NCBI RefSeq assembly: GCF_001757105.1
Contig: NZ_MDHN01000028.1
Location: forward strand, 1-64,000
Reading direction: 5' to 3'
DNA from: Alteromonas confluentis
GTDB taxonomy: Bacteria; Pseudomonadota; Gammaproteobacteria; Enterobacterales; Alteromonadaceae
DNA length: 64,000 bases
Made by a program: the position numbers and the translations under genes
The notes under the pieces: model-generated
What the model was told of the DNA's origin: nothing
What the model saw: the letters and a program-made list of their open reading frames with translations, nothing else
The model's database searches: none
In this document: positions 44,843 to 55,424 of the stretch, in pieces
Layout of the letters: the number at the start of each line of letters is the position of its first letter
Position numbering within the stretch: position 1 is the first letter of the stretch

Positions 44843-46348
44843 CTATTGGTATACCGCGATACTATTTAATAACAGTGTGGCATCGGTATTGTGGTTATCC
44901 AGCGTAATGGTCATGGTGTGATTGCCGGGGGCCAGGTCGAAATCCCAATTCAGAAAGAAGCGGCGGGTGAGATAGTTCACCGGCGCGGTTACTGTTTTTG
45001 CTGGCTTGTCATCAATCTTGATGGTTGCCGTGATCACGTCGCCATCTTTGCCAAGCGCGTCGGCAATAACCGTAATTCCCCGGCCATCGAAGCGATATTG
45101 GAAGGTGTCCGGCATGGTAATACCGCCTTGATAATCGGCCAGGAAAAATGGGTCGTAACGCTCTTTATACGCCGGTTTCAAGTCAGCAAATGATTGCTCT
45201 AACGGCTGGGTCACTGGTGGCTGCACTGCAATGGTTACAGAGTTATCACTTACTACGCCATTTTGTTGTTCGATGTTTGCCAGCGCATGCTGATAGGACA
45301 GTTCGTAAACCTCATTTAATGTGAGGGTGGTAAATGGAAATGGTTTGTTATCGATGGCGGCAAGGCCTTTGGACCATTTCTGCGGGATGGCGTTATAGCC
45401 CTGCATCGCCCCAAGAATGCCCGCCGCCGTGGCGGGGTTACAGTCGGCATCGTCACCGGCACGGGTGGCAATATCCAAAGTTTGTGCAAAATCACCCTTG
45501 CCGTAGAGAAGGGCAAGTACTACCCAAGCGGCATTGATTTTGGCATCGATATTAAAGGGCCCTTGAATGCCTTTTGGGTCCATGTCGGTGTGCGACCATT
45601 TACGGTGAATCGCAAACCAGGCTGCGCGCCAGTCTGTGTCTTATTTGGCATGTTCGGCCATGACATCTGCGATGATTTGGTGAAACTGGCTTTGCGATGG
45701 AATCATCTTAAGCGCATTGGTGAGCACGGTATTGATGTTGTCTTGCACCAATGCTTCAGAGTAAAGCGAAGCCACAAACAAACCGCCGTAATAGCCATCA
45801 CCGTAATTCATGATATGGCCGATTTTGTCAGCAAAGTGGGCGGCTGTTACAGGCATGCCAGGTGTCATTAAGCCGATAAAGTCCGCTTCAATCTGAAAAT
45901 CGATATCGTCTGCTGCCGGATTGTTTTTCCAGTGACCAGACTCGGTGGCGGGTATACCATTCAGCAGGTTATTTCGCGCTACTTGGTTAGCAAACCATAG
46001 TGGGTAGTCGGAATGGGCAAAAGCATCGCCATAATCCTGCGCGGTGGCATTCAGGCCTTTCTCCGCAATGACATTCACAAAGGTGAGATCCACATAAATA
46101 TCGTCATAAGCACCCGGCGTCGCATTGAAAGTCTGGGCAATACTGTTGTCGTTCCACGCGAGGGGGTGATTGTCGGGAATAGGCGTACTCATGTACTTAA
46201 ATTCAACCGGAAATCCGTAAGTAACACCTATAACCTGTGCGGCCCAAGCGCCTTTGATTTTATCTTTGAGCGTAGCATTCGACAGGGTGATGGGTTCTGC
46301 ATGAACCAGGGCAGGGGCCAATAACAACAGGGCTGCGAGAGTCTTCAT
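44843..46348 (-). pseudogene. Secreted ADP-ribosylglycohydrolase-family gene with premature TAA
   Basis: The ATG at 46348 starts a signal peptide (MKTLAALLLLAPALVHAEP) and an ADP-ribosylglycohydrolase-like domain (IKGAWAAQVIGVTYGFPVE, GAYDDIYVDLTF). The frame stops at TAA 45643-45641, just after VMAEHAK. The same frame continues without a break (DTDWRAAWFAIHRKW, then AGDDADCNPATAAGILGAMQG, which carries further metal-binding Asp) to a beta-rich C-terminal domain ending at 44843. One base change would restore about 501 residues. The N-terminal product alone would lack part of the metal site. It could be a true pseudogene, read-through or a sequence error. Confidence 0.8.
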
Positions 46349-46391
46349 TTTGTTTTTCCGATGGATAGCAATTGCGGTGAAGAAAATAAAA

Positions 46392-46411
46392 ATCCGCCCC
46401 GAAGGGCGGAT
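46392..46411 (-). terminator. Terminator of the prolyl oligopeptidase gene
   Basis: ATCCGCCC (46392-46399) pairs with GGGCGGAT (46404-46411) over a CGAA tetraloop. The A-rich left flank gives T on the minus strand. Confidence 0.85.
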
Positions 46412-46463
46412 CTGACAATGCTTAATAGTATACGATTTTACACGAGGTGTATTACGCGCCGGT

Positions 46464-48656
46464 CTACAGTTCCTGTATACCCATCGAATACAAGGTAAAG
46501 CCATAAATATCGGCATACTGTTCAATGGTTTTGTGTACTGGCGTGCCAGCACCGTGCCCGGCGTCAGCTTCGATGCGAATAAGCATGGGGTTGGGGCCGC
46601 CATTCTTGTCTTGCAGTTCCGCAGCAAATTTAAAGCTGTGTGCTGGTACTACGCGATCGTCGTGATCTGCTGTAGTGATAAGCGTGGCCGGGTAGCTTTC
46701 ACCTTCTTTAACATTGTGAATGGGCGAGTAACCAAGCAGGTATTTAAACATTTCTTCGCTTTGTTCAGAGGTACCATAATCATAAGCCCAGCCTGCGCCA
46801 GCAGTGAAGGTGTGATAGCGCAGCATGTCGAGTACACCAACAGCAGGCAACGCCACCTGGGCGAGATCAGGACGTTGAGTCATCACTGCGCCTACCAGCA
46901 AGCCGCCGTTTGAGCCACCGCGCAGTGCCAGATATTGTTTGCTGGTGTAGTTGTTTTCAATCAGGTATTCACCGGCTGCGATGAAGTCATCGAACACGTT
47001 TTGTTTTTGCAACTGCGTACCCGCTTTGTGCCAGGCTTTACCGTACTCGCCACCACCACGAATATTTGGCACAGCATAAATACCGCCCAGTTCTAACCAG
47101 GCCGCCACGGTTGCGCTGTAGCGAGGTGGTAGACTGATATTAAAGCCACCGTAGCTGTAAAGCATAGTGGGATTTTTCCCGTCCAGTTTTAGCCCTTTTT
47201 TGTGGGTGATGATTATGGGTACTTTTGTACCATCTTTGGAGGTATAGAATATTTGCTCTGAGGTATAGGCATCGCTGTCGAAGCTGGTGGACGACGCGCG
47301 CACTAATTCGGTCTCGCCACTTTTGATATCGAGCTTATAGGTTGCCTGCGGCGTGCTGTAATTTTCGAACATAAAATATGTTTCGGTGGCATCTTTGCCG
47401 CCAGTGAATGAACCGATGTCACCCAGGCTGCGCCCCGAAGATTCAACAGAGCCAATACCGGGCAGGTCGATGTCGCGAACAAAGCTGCCGTCGAGGTTGT
47501 ATTGTTTAACCTGTGAAATGGCATCGACCATGTATTCGGCAAAGAAATAGCCGCCAACGGTGGTAACCGACAACACATTGTCGGTTTCAGGAATCACATC
47601 TTCCCAGTTTTCCAGTGCCGGTGCGTTTACATCGAAACGAATCACTTTGCCGTTAGGTGCGTCCAGATCGGTTTTCACATAAGCATAGCCGTCTTTGATC
47701 AGCAGCAATTCGGTATCGGCTTCCAGTGAGGGTTTCAGGGTAATGAAATCACTTTCAGGTTTGGTTAAATCTTTCATAAACAGGCGATTGCCCGAGGTAG
47801 ATTCGGCCGCGAAAATCAGTAGGTATTGGTTGTCTCCGGCTACCGTTGCGCCGATGTAGCGGTGTTTCTGTTCAGCGGTATGTCCAAATACCTTATCGTC
47901 GTTGCTTTGTGGCGTGCCTAGCTGATGATAGTAAATTTTATGCTGGTCGGTTTTCTCGCTTAGCTCTGAGCCCTTTGGTTTGTCGTAACTGGAATAATAA
48001 AAGCCGTCGTTCTTAAACCAGGAAATGCCGCTGAATTTCACGTCTACCAGCTTATCTTCAAGCAGCGTTTTACTGATTGTGTCCATTACATATACAGTGC
48101 GCCAATCACTGCCACCCGTTGATGTCATGTAAGCAGCCAAGGTGCCGTCTTCTGAGAATTCTACGGAAGCCAGAGATACCGTGCCATCATCGCTGAATGT
48201 GTTCGGATCGATAAAGACTTCAGGCTCACCACCGTCTTTCTGACGATATAACACGCTTTGGTCTTGCAGACCGTCATTTCTATAGAAGTAGCTGTACTCA
48301 CCTTCTTTGAAAGGCGCGGAAATGCGTTCGTAGTTTAAAAGGGTACTGACCGTTTCGGCAATTTTCTCCCGATAAGGAATATTACTCAGGTAAGCCTGGG
48401 TAATCGCATTTTCGGCCTTAACCCAAGCTTCGGTTTCAGCGCTGCGGTCGTCTTCCAGCCAGCGGTAGGGATCGGCAATCTGAGTACCGAAGTAGGTATC
48501 TACCACAGTGCCTTTCTTTGTTTGCGGGTAGTTGAGCGGACTCTTCGTAGAAGCGGTTTCTGACATCGCGGTTTCCGGTTTTTCTGCAGACGGCTGACAA
48601 GCCGTAAGTGCGGGTATAAGTAAAAGTGGGGTGAGTTTCCTGGTTAGGTGGCGCAT
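46464..48656 (-). CDS. Prolyl oligopeptidase family lipoprotein (S9A)
   Basis: The ATG at 48656, with AGGGAC upstream, gives 730 residues. The lipoprotein signal ends in ALTACQ. A seven-bladed propeller fills about residues 100-450, and the alpha/beta-hydrolase domain holds the triad Ser582 (GGSNGG), Asp667 (DHDDRV) and His701 (DAGHGAG). It cleaves short proline-containing peptides. The N-terminal [10 protein letters not shown] is the S9A signature. With two TonB receptors, an M61 peptidase and an amidohydrolase nearby, it fits a peptide-scavenging lifestyle. Confidence 0.93.
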   Translation of the reverse strand: MRHLTRKLTPLLLIPALTACQPSAEKPETAMSETASTKSPLNYPQTKKGTVVDTYFGTQIADPYRWLEDDRSAETEAWVKAENAITQAYLSNIPYREKIAETVSTLLNYERISAPFKEGEYSYFYRNDGLQDQSVLYRQKDGGEPEVFIDPNTFSDDGTVSLASVEFSEDGTLAAYMTSTGGSDWRTVYVMDTISKTLLEDKLVDVKFSGISWFKNDGFYYSSYDKPKGSELSEKTDQHKIYYHQLGTPQSNDDKVFGHTAEQKHRYIGATVAGDNQYLLIFAAESTSGNRLFMKDLTKPESDFITLKPSLEADTELLLIKDGYAYVKTDLDAPNGKVIRFDVNAPALENWEDVIPETDNVLSVTTVGGYFFAEYMVDAISQVKQYNLDGSFVRDIDLPGIGSVESSGRSLGDIGSFTGGKDATETYFMFENYSTPQATYKLDIKSGETELVRASSTSFDSDAYTSEQIFYTSKDGTKVPIIITHKKGLKLDGKNPTMLYSYGGFNISLPPRYSATVAAWLELGGIYAVPNIRGGGEYGKAWHKAGTQLQKQNVFDDFIAAGEYLIENNYTSKQYLALRGGSNGGLLVGAVMTQRPDLAQVALPAVGVLDMLRYHTFTAGAGWAYDYGTSEQSEEMFKYLLGYSPIHNVKEGESYPATLITTADHDDRVVPAHSFKFAAELQDKNGGPNPMLIRIEADAGHGAGTPVHKTIEQYADIYGFTLYSMGIQEL

Positions 48657-48785
48657 TCGCTGTCCCTGTTTGTTGTTATTGTTAAGTACCAATATAAACG
48701 GGGTGGTGGAAATGAAGCAAGGCCGGGGAGGTCATACTTTGAAAAGCTGCGATAGGTGATGGCGCCGAGATCTGAATGGTCCTTA

Positions 48786-48815
48786 CGGGCGAGTTTAAAA
48801 AATTAAACTCGCCCG
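48786..48815 (-). terminator. Terminator of the second TonB receptor gene
   Basis: CGGGCGAGTTTAA (48786-48798) and TTAAACTCGCCCG (48803-48815) form a perfect 13-bp stem over four A. It lies between two minus-strand genes. There is no T-run beyond the stem. Confidence 0.75.
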
Positions 48816-48828
48816 AAGAAGAGAGGCA

Positions 48829-51069
48829 TTATTCCCACTGGTAATCAAGCTTTAGCCCAATAGTACGCGGTCGCGAATAGGCTGACGTAGCGCTGAATCC
48901 GAGAAAGCCAGGGCTTACATAAACATTGGTTTTCTGTGTGTCGTCTTCAATATTGGTAATGAAAGCCGTCAGGGTAAGTGCATCGCCGGGAAAAGCATAA
49001 GTGACGGTGGCATCTGTGCGCGTGTAGGCTTCAACTTTATCAATTTCAGGATGATTAAATTCGCGCAAATACATGTCATCCTGCCACAAGAAATTCAATG
49101 CAGCGGTAATGTAGCCACCGTTGCTTACTTCGGTGCCGAATTCTATGCCAGTCTGCACACTGCTTTGCGGCACAAAAGGGATCTTGTTACCGGCTAAATC
49201 CGTGCGACCTAGTCCCGCGGGATCTAGTTCATTAAATACGGGCGCCGGATCGCGGGTGTCGGTACTGAACAATTCGTCAAATTCCGCATCGGTTAACGTG
49301 TAATTGAAAAACAACTTCCAGTTGGCATCGACGATATAACGACTATCTATTTCAAAGCCTTGAATGGTGCTTCTAGCGGCGTTTGAAGTAAATTGTCCGG
49401 GCGCATTGTTCACGGTGGTGAGCGTGGTCAGTTGCATATCTTCATAGTCGTAGTAAAAGCTATCAAGATTGATGCGCAAGCGCTTATCCAGCCATTCAGA
49501 TTTAACACCAAATTCATAGGCCATCAGTTGCTCAGCATCGTAAGGTAAACCATTCGATGTGAGGTTAAAGCCTCCGGCTTTATAGCCAGTAGATGCCGAG
49601 GTATATACCAGAATGTCTGAAGACGGTGACCATTCCGCCCCTAAACGCCAGGTGGTTTCTGAAAACGAAGCATCGCCAGAATAAATATCATTCGGGATAT
49701 CGGGAGGAAACGGGAGCCCGAAGTTGCCGCGCGTCACTTTTACACCGCGTTTGTTGTCGCTGGTGTAGCGCAATCCGGCAGACAAATTCAGGGTATCTGT
49801 TAACGTGTATGTGGCCGAGGTAAACGCCGCCGTGGTTTCGCTTGTTCCGTCTTCGTCGAGAAGAAAGTCAGGTAAGCTGATAGGGCCACCTGGTGTAAGG
49901 CCGTTTAGTCGAACCCGGCGAAAAATAAAGGTGTCTTCAACAAAATAGTAGCCGCCAAGTAGCCAAGTCAATACATCGTTGCTGCTTGAAGACAAACGGG
50001 CTTCAACACTTTTAGCAATGCTGTCCTGCTCTTTGTTGAATATGCTGATATCAACCGGCGAGGCGTCGAAATCCTGTTGTAAACGGGACTTCTGATTCAT
50101 ATACGACGCTTGCAGAAAGCCTTCCAGTTCGCCAAATGTTTTGGTGAGTCGCACAAACGTACTGGCGGTTTCGGTATGGTTATAGGCCTCGGTATTATTG
50201 TCTGCAATCAACGGGTCTTGCGGATCTTCAGGCATGGTAGCGAGTAGCGCACGGACAGGGGGCGGTCCTCCAATGTTGCGCTCGAGGTAGGTCATGTTCA
50301 CCCCGGTGCCTTTCAAATCGCTGTAGTTTGCAGAAATCATTAGCTGCAAATCATCATCGGCGTTGTATTGATATTGCCCTTTTATCGTCACATCGCCATC
50401 GGTACCGAAGAAATCATCGGTACCCGGTTCATCGGAAAGGTTTCGAACATATCCGTCTTCTTCGGTATATACAGAGGAAAATCGCACTGCACTTTTTTCG
50501 TTAACCGGTAAGTTGACGAGCCCTCTGAGTTCTCTTAAGTTGCGTTCCCCCACACTGACGCCTGCCTTGGCCTCGAAATAATCCTTGGGTGTGTTGGAAA
50601 TTACGTTTACCACACCACCTGTTGCATTTCGGCCATACAAGGTGCCCTGTGGGCCGCGTAGCACTTCCACTCGCGCAATGTCGTAAAGAATGGCTGAACC
50701 GCCAGCAGGGCGCGCGATGTAATTGTCGTCTATGTAAAAGGCAACCCCGGAATCAGAGATAGAACTGGTGCCTTGCAGTCCAATGCCTCGGATAGATATT
50801 TTAAATCCATCCTGCTCCTGACCCACATGCAGTGCAGGTACATAAGATTGTAAATTGGACAAGTCATCGATGTTTCGCTGTTGCAGCATATTGCCAGTGA
50901 AAGCCGAAATCGCAATAGGGGTCGATTGCAATGTGGTGACTTTTTTCTGCGCCGTGACTTCTATGACTTCCGTGCGTTCTTGCTCAGAATTGTCGTTCGT
51001 CGATTGTGCAAACGAGGGTAGCGATGCGGCAGTAAAAAGACAAATGACGGGTGTAAACTGATTGGGCAT
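48829..51069 (-). CDS. TonB-dependent receptor
   Basis: The 746-residue outer-membrane receptor has a signal peptide ending SLPSFAQ and a start region TEVIEVTAQKK. The plug (about 40-160) holds ISIRGIG, VEVLRGPQGTLYGRNATGG and VVNVISNTP, followed by a barrel. The plug motifs are those of the group close to siderophore and sterol-type receptors common in Sphingomonads and Alteromonads. The protein ends GLKLDYQWE, without a terminal aromatic. The ligand is unknown. It appears to be a single gene. Confidence 0.92.
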   Translation of the reverse strand: MPNQFTPVICLFTAASLPSFAQSTNDNSEQERTEVIEVTAQKKVTTLQSTPIAISAFTGNMLQQRNIDDLSNLQSYVPALHVGQEQDGFKISIRGIGLQGTSSISDSGVAFYIDDNYIARPAGGSAILYDIARVEVLRGPQGTLYGRNATGGVVNVISNTPKDYFEAKAGVSVGERNLRELRGLVNLPVNEKSAVRFSSVYTEEDGYVRNLSDEPGTDDFFGTDGDVTIKGQYQYNADDDLQLMISANYSDLKGTGVNMTYLERNIGGPPPVRALLATMPEDPQDPLIADNNTEAYNHTETASTFVRLTKTFGELEGFLQASYMNQKSRLQQDFDASPVDISIFNKEQDSIAKSVEARLSSSSNDVLTWLLGGYYFVEDTFIFRRVRLNGLTPGGPISLPDFLLDEDGTSETTAAFTSATYTLTDTLNLSAGLRYTSDNKRGVKVTRGNFGLPFPPDIPNDIYSGDASFSETTWRLGAEWSPSSDILVYTSASTGYKAGGFNLTSNGLPYDAEQLMAYEFGVKSEWLDKRLRINLDSFYYDYEDMQLTTLTTVNNAPGQFTSNAARSTIQGFEIDSRYIVDANWKLFFNYTLTDAEFDELFSTDTRDPAPVFNELDPAGLGRTDLAGNKIPFVPQSSVQTGIEFGTEVSNGGYITAALNFLWQDDMYLREFNHPEIDKVEAYTRTDATVTYAFPGDALTLTAFITNIEDDTQKTNVYVSPGFLGFSATSAYSRPRTIGLKLDYQWE

Positions 51070-51176
51070 TACCTGGCCTGAACGAATGGTCTGAATTAAC
51101 GTATATCTAGTTATAGAACATTTCAGGAAATAGGGTTAATTCGGTTTGAACAGGCCAAATAGCGAAATAATGCGCG

Positions 51177-51950
51177 TTAGAATGTGAATAACATGAACAT
51201 CCAGTAGGTTCCGTCGTCATTCATCATGGTTGTCGGGCCAGGTCCGCCAGTAATGCCAAACAGCCCGCTTCGCATGAGTTGCATGTAAAGCAAGATTGCA
51301 GCGCGATCATCTTTGCCTGTCATGGTAACTTCGCATTTTCTCTGCATACAGCTGATATTGAGAATGTTCACCGTGGGATCGGTGGTATTCATCATGATGT
51401 AGTCATGCAGGTTTATTTGCGTCTGTTCACGCCAGGCCAAATCTTCTTCCATGGATTGTTGTGCTAACGGTTCGTTCAGCATTGTGTTGTTTTTCATCAC
51501 TTCATCGAACATAAACCCTGCGTTTTCTCCTAACGCGGTTTCCATGCGGGATTTCAGGTCTGCTTTGTGCAGTTCGGTCCACTCTTCTAACTCCTGCTGC
51601 GCGGCGGGGTAATTATTTTCAGCCACACGGCGGAGATCCTGGTAACTACGTTGTTCTGCAGTCTGTTCATTGCTGTAGCTATCGCCGCCGTTGTCGGGGG
51701 CGACGTCTGCGAGAGAGTCAGCAACGGATTGCGCTGGCACAGACTGGGTGGACGATGCATTGTCTGGCGAGTTTGCTAAAGGCGCTGGCATTACCGATTG
51801 TTGATAGGAGCTTTCCGATGCGGGCGTTGGCGAAACACTGCCAGGGGAAGCCTCATTCGCTGCTGACGTCGGAGTAGGTGCCGTTGATCTACCAATTAAG
51901 AAACCGCCCACGGCGGCGATGACAATGAGTGTAATCCAAAGAACTTTCAT
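51177..51950 (-). CDS. Hypothetical single-pass membrane protein with Ser/Pro-rich linker
   Basis: The ATG at 51950 has an excellent AGGAGGT site, giving 257 residues. One N-terminal membrane helix (residues 2-22) is followed by about 80 residues rich in Ser, Pro, Ala and Asn, probably a flexible periplasmic linker. A helical domain of about 140 residues ends the protein, with two Cys in SCMQRKCEVTM that could form a disulfide. No family is recognised. It is expected to be anchored in the inner membrane facing the periplasm. It stands between a TonB receptor and an amidohydrolase. Confidence 0.65.
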   Translation of the reverse strand: MKVLWITLIVIAAVGGFLIGRSTAPTPTSAANEASPGSVSPTPASESSYQQSVMPAPLANSPDNASSTQSVPAQSVADSLADVAPDNGGDSYSNEQTAEQRSYQDLRRVAENNYPAAQQELEEWTELHKADLKSRMETALGENAGFMFDEVMKNNTMLNEPLAQQSMEEDLAWREQTQINLHDYIMMNTTDPTVNILNISCMQRKCEVTMTGKDDRAAILLYMQLMRSGLFGITGGPGPTTMMNDDGTYWMFMLFTF

Positions 51951-52070
51951 CGTACCTCCTGTACAAATTTTGACGTCGATTTTTACCATACTGGTTTTGT
52001 AGGTAGATGAAAAGCCATTATTTTTTCGTTTGGTGATTCGTCGCTTGCTTCGCCTTTGGAGATGAAAAAA

Positions 52071-52088
52071 GCGGATTAGGTAATCCGC
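52071..52088 (-). terminator. Terminator of the amidohydrolase gene
   Basis: GCGGATTA (52071-52078) pairs with TAATCCGC (52081-52088). Six A on the left (52065-52070) give the T-run on the minus strand. Confidence 0.85.
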
Positions 52089-52111
52089 TTTCGGGTGAAG
52101 TTGTTGTTGTG

Positions 52112-53497
52112 TTAATTGCCGTAATTTTGTAGCAGTTGTTCATCCACTACGCCGTTATATTTAAATACAACGCCGTCTTTCATTACCATATCCACATCAC
52201 GAATAATGTTCATGTATTTCAATACGTCACCGCGAACGGCAATAATATCGGCCACTTTTCCAGGGGTAACAGAACCGTATTTGTCTTGAACTCCCATCAT
52301 GACTGCAGGCCAGTAAGTGGCTGAACGAATAGTTTCCATTGGGTCAAAACCCATGTCGTGTACCCACACCGCCATTTCTTGCCAGGTGGACTGACAGTGG
52401 AATTTCATCGGAATACCCGAATCGGTACCTACTAGCATCATCACACCAGTTTCTTTTAACTGTTTTATTTTATTCTTAATCGTTGGCGTGCGAAGTGGTG
52501 TGAGTTGCATGTAACTCAGGTGTCCTGGCTTGGCGATAGACTGTTGAATATCGGCAATGGTGTCGTCCTTCAATCCACGTTTCCAACAAGCGTCGTCCAG
52601 TTCTTCCGGGTTAGCGACTAAATCAGGGTAGGTAAACAACCCTTCCATGGTGGGTGTCCAGAATAACAGACCGTCGAAGATCCCAGTGGAAGTGCGTTCT
52701 TTCAATGCATCCAGCACATCCTGAGGGTATCCCGGCGCGGTGGTGAGACCGGTGTGTTCAAAGCTGTCTACGCCAATTTCTACGCCCAGGCGAATTTCGT
52801 CAGGCTTGTGAGCGTGGCCGACTACTTTCATGCCGTATTTGTGTGCTTCATCTACGATTGCTTGGGCAACCGGGCGCGGCAAATCATCCTGATCAATAAG
52901 TTTCACGATCTCCATACCGGCATCGTGCAGCCGTTTTACCTTGGTTGCTGCATCCTTGATATCTTTCACTTCCCAGCGATAGTGACTTTGCCATTCGTCC
53001 ACGTGGTATTGCAAAAACGGGCCTGAGGTATAAAGGTTAGGTCCAGGTATTTCACCCTCTGCCAGTTTCTTTTTAATAGCCACAGAGTCGTCAAGGGGCG
53101 CACCAAGATCTCTCACGCTAGTCACACCCGCTAATAATAATTGGATCAGTGAGGCGGGCATGATCTCATCAACCTGGCGATCGCGATACGCTTCCTGCCA
53201 ATGTGTGTAGTTAGCATGGCCATTCAGCATGATGTGAGCATGACTTTCCCAAAGTCCGGGTAAAACATCCTGGCCTTCGGTAGAGACAACGCGATAACCT
53301 GGTGGTACATCAAGGGTATCAACGCTGCCGACTTGCTCGATGATACCGTCTTTGATGAGAATGACGCTGTTGCGTAAGGGGAGCTCTGCTGTTCCGTCAA
53401 TCAAACGGCCACCTACCAAAGCTACATTTTCTGCCAATACCGGAAAGCTAAATATACCCATTGTGGCAAGCGCTACAATGCGATTACGTAAGCCCAT
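52112..53497 (-). CDS. Secreted amidohydrolase (imidazolonepropionase/prolidase-like)
   Basis: The 461-residue metal-dependent hydrolase of the amidohydrolase superfamily has a signal peptide ending FPVLAE. Metal ligands are His86 and His88 (ESHAHIM), a Lys in EIVKLIDQDD, His in VVGHAHK and FEHTGL, and Asp in VGTDSG. Exported enzymes of this group often cleave dipeptides such as Xaa-Pro or Xaa-Arg/Lys. The actual substrate is unknown. The start has AAAGGAT upstream and a terminator follows, so it is probably monocistronic. Confidence 0.85.
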   Translation of the reverse strand: MGLRNRIVALATMGIFSFPVLAENVALVGGRLIDGTAELPLRNSVILIKDGIIEQVGSVDTLDVPPGYRVVSTEGQDVLPGLWESHAHIMLNGHANYTHWQEAYRDRQVDEIMPASLIQLLLAGVTSVRDLGAPLDDSVAIKKKLAEGEIPGPNLYTSGPFLQYHVDEWQSHYRWEVKDIKDAATKVKRLHDAGMEIVKLIDQDDLPRPVAQAIVDEAHKYGMKVVGHAHKPDEIRLGVEIGVDSFEHTGLTTAPGYPQDVLDALKERTSTGIFDGLLFWTPTMEGLFTYPDLVANPEELDDACWKRGLKDDTIADIQQSIAKPGHLSYMQLTPLRTPTIKNKIKQLKETGVMMLVGTDSGIPMKFHCQSTWQEMAVWVHDMGFDPMETIRSATYWPAVMMGVQDKYGSVTPGKVADIIAVRGDVLKYMNIIRDVDMVMKDGVVFKYNGVVDEQLLQNYGN

Positions 53498-53927
53498 ATA
53501 ACATCCTTTTTTTATTATAAATGAATGGTCAATTTATGTACTCTTAGCGTCACTTGCAACAAGTAAGATTGAACTGACAGAAAACAGCCAATTACAAAAG
53601 AAACAAAAAGCATTGGTAAACGCTAACCATAAGCCGGGAAACAAGGCTCAATTAGACGCCATCTGATCCGACACTATTTCGACACCATCGGGATATATTT
53701 TCATAGTCTGTGAATCTCTTTCTCTTTGGTCTTACTTTCTCTCGTTCGTTTTTCCACCCTAGCCTTTAGGTTAAGTTAAGTAAGTCTCTGAATTTTAAGC
53801 TCTTATAGTCATCTTTGCGTTCTGGTTTCGAGGCAGATAAACCGGTACAGAACTTGAATTGCCATTACCACGCAAAAGCAGAGCAAATGCTCGCTTTACA
53901 TCTTAATGAGTGTGAATAGGGAGAGGC
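53498..53927. other. Intergenic region before the MscS gene
   Basis: About 430 bp between divergent genes. It must carry both promoters, but no gene, repeat or convincing hairpin was seen. Confidence 0.4.
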
Positions 53928-54920
53928 ATGGAGTTTCCGCAAATCGATAAAGCGTACGGGCTGATAAACGAAAAACTGCAAACCTGGCTGGAGGGTGGCA
54001 TTAAGCATCTTCCCAATATTGTGGTTGCGTTGTTTATCGCCATTGCATTCGGACTCATTGCTAAAGTGGCTGGAAATATTCTTCGTAAAGGCTTACGAAG
54101 GGCGTTTGAATCCCGGCAAATTGCAGACCTTCTTACTTCCATAGCCAAAGCGTTTATCGTTTGTGCGGGTATTTTCATTTCGCTTGATTTCATCGGTTTA
54201 CAAGGCACGGTAACGTCTCTGCTCGCCGGTGCCGGTATCGTGGGTCTTGCCATCGGTTTTGCCTTCCAGGACATTACAGAAAACTTCATTGCTGGTGTGG
54301 CTATGGGCATTCGCAAGCCATTTGAAATTGGCGATGTGATTCAGGCCAATGACGTATTTGGTAATGTGGAAGAAATCAATCTACGTAACACCTGCGTTCT
54401 GACGTTTTACGGGCAGCGGGTTATCATTCCGAATAAGATCCTGTTTCGAAATATTCTTACTAATTACACCGTTTTACGTCACCGTAGAATCGAAATTCCC
54501 GTGGGTATCTCCTATGCCGACGACCCACAAAAAGCCCGTCAGGTCATTGTGGATGCGATGAACGAAAAAGACTATGTCATCAATAAAGATGAGACAAATG
54601 TGTACGCCGAATCTTTTGGTGACAGTAGCGTAAACCTGCTGCTGTGGTTTTGGATTCGCTACCCCGGTGAACCCAATTATATGGAAGTAAGGCACGATGC
54701 CATTGTGACCATTCAGCGAGCGCTGAACGAGGCAGACATCCTTATTCCATTCCCAATTCGAACGTTGGACTTTGATGCCAGAGGCGGCGAGAAGCTTAAC
54801 GCGATGCTGAGCTCATCGAACTTTTCAGATAAAAGTCGTGAGCGCGAGTCTGGCGAAAGCCAGGTAAAAAAAGACAGTGCTGATCAACCCGGTCCGGGTG
54901 ATGCGGCACCGGAAAGTTAA
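53928..54920 (+). CDS. MscS-type mechanosensitive channel
   Basis: The 330-residue channel has three membrane helices (near 27-50, 65-88 and 92-125). The pore helix contains the Gly/Ala pattern GAGIVGLAIGFAFQDI. The cytosolic beta domain follows with RKPFEIGDVI and IPNKILFRNIL, and a polar C-terminal tail rich in Lys, Glu and Ser ends it. It opens on membrane tension and releases solutes after osmotic down-shock. The ATG at 53928 has GGGAGAGGC upstream. A small entericidin-like gene follows 13 bp downstream, probably in the same transcript. Confidence 0.93.
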   Translation: MEFPQIDKAYGLINEKLQTWLEGGIKHLPNIVVALFIAIAFGLIAKVAGNILRKGLRRAFESRQIADLLTSIAKAFIVCAGIFISLDFIGLQGTVTSLLAGAGIVGLAIGFAFQDITENFIAGVAMGIRKPFEIGDVIQANDVFGNVEEINLRNTCVLTFYGQRVIIPNKILFRNILTNYTVLRHRRIEIPVGISYADDPQKARQVIVDAMNEKDYVINKDETNVYAESFGDSSVNLLLWFWIRYPGEPNYMEVRHDAIVTIQRALNEADILIPFPIRTLDFDARGGEKLNAMLSSSNFSDKSRERESGESQVKKDSADQPGPGDAAPES

Positions 54921-54933
54921 CAGGAGAGTTAAA

Positions 54934-55101
54934 ATGAGAGCACTACAAAAATCACGCGCGTTACGCGGTAAATATCTGGTAATTCTATCGGCGTTCCTGG
55001 TTAGCCTGCTTAGCGGCTGTGCTACCGTGGAAGGCATGGGCAAAGACGTGCAGTCTGCCGGTGAAGCGATAGAAGATGCTTCTGAAGACGCTCAGAACTA
55101 A
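54934..55101 (+). CDS. Entericidin-like small lipoprotein
   Basis: The frame opens at 54877, but the ATG at 54934 has AGGAGAG upstream. The 55-residue product has a lipobox at LLSGC. The mature tail TVEGMGKDVQSAGEAIEDAS matches the entericidin A/B pattern (GxDVxxAGxAI). Entericidins are small outer-membrane lipoproteins linked to envelope stress or stationary-phase lysis. The N-terminal extension (MRALQKSRALRGK) is longer and more basic than usual. It follows the MscS gene, which suggests a joint osmotic or envelope response. Confidence 0.83.
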   Translation: MRALQKSRALRGKYLVILSAFLVSLLSGCATVEGMGKDVQSAGEAIEDASEDAQN

Positions 55102-55109
55102 AAAAGTGT

Positions 55110-55138
55110 CGGACGACCCTGATATCAGGGTTCGTCCG
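55110..55138. terminator. Bidirectional hairpin overlapping the convergent gene end
   Basis: CGGACGACCCTGAT (55110-55123) pairs with ATCAGGG and TCGTCCG (55124-55138, one bulged T). The arm includes the stop codon of the minus-strand gene. The five-A run before it helps termination on the minus strand. Confidence 0.7.
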
Positions 55139-55424
55139 CAACAAACCGAATATGTTTGCTCACATTTTTAAGAACGATTTGTTCGGCTGACAAATTGAAC
55201 GCGATAAGCTGGTGAAGCTTAAGTTCGATATTTTGTTCTCTCACCCTCGCAATATCCTCCTCGCTAGTGAAAACACAGGTAACCATCAGACTTTCTGGAA
55301 ACTTGTTATAGTCTGCGGTATGCGTTAGCCATTCAAACCCGCAATCCCAATCTTTCGCAATTTCACAGGCATTCGTTAACGCTCTAATGACCGTGTTATC
55401 GAGTTTTTTAAACGTTTTTTTCAT
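55125..55424 (-). CDS. Small conserved hypothetical protein (99 aa)
   Basis: A 99-residue soluble alpha/beta protein beginning MKKTFKKLDNTVIRALTNAC. It has the DCGFEWLTHTADYNKFPESL and VTCVFTSEED segments that recur in small proteins of marine Gammaproteobacteria, sometimes labelled Fis-like regulators. I see no convincing helix-turn-helix, so no function is assigned. It overlaps the EamA transporter gene by four bases and is probably co-translated with it. Its 3' end is built into a terminator hairpin. Confidence 0.6.
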   Translation of the reverse strand: MKKTFKKLDNTVIRALTNACEIAKDWDCGFEWLTHTADYNKFPESLMVTCVFTSEEDIARVREQNIELKLHQLIAFNLSAEQIVLKNVSKHIRFVADEP

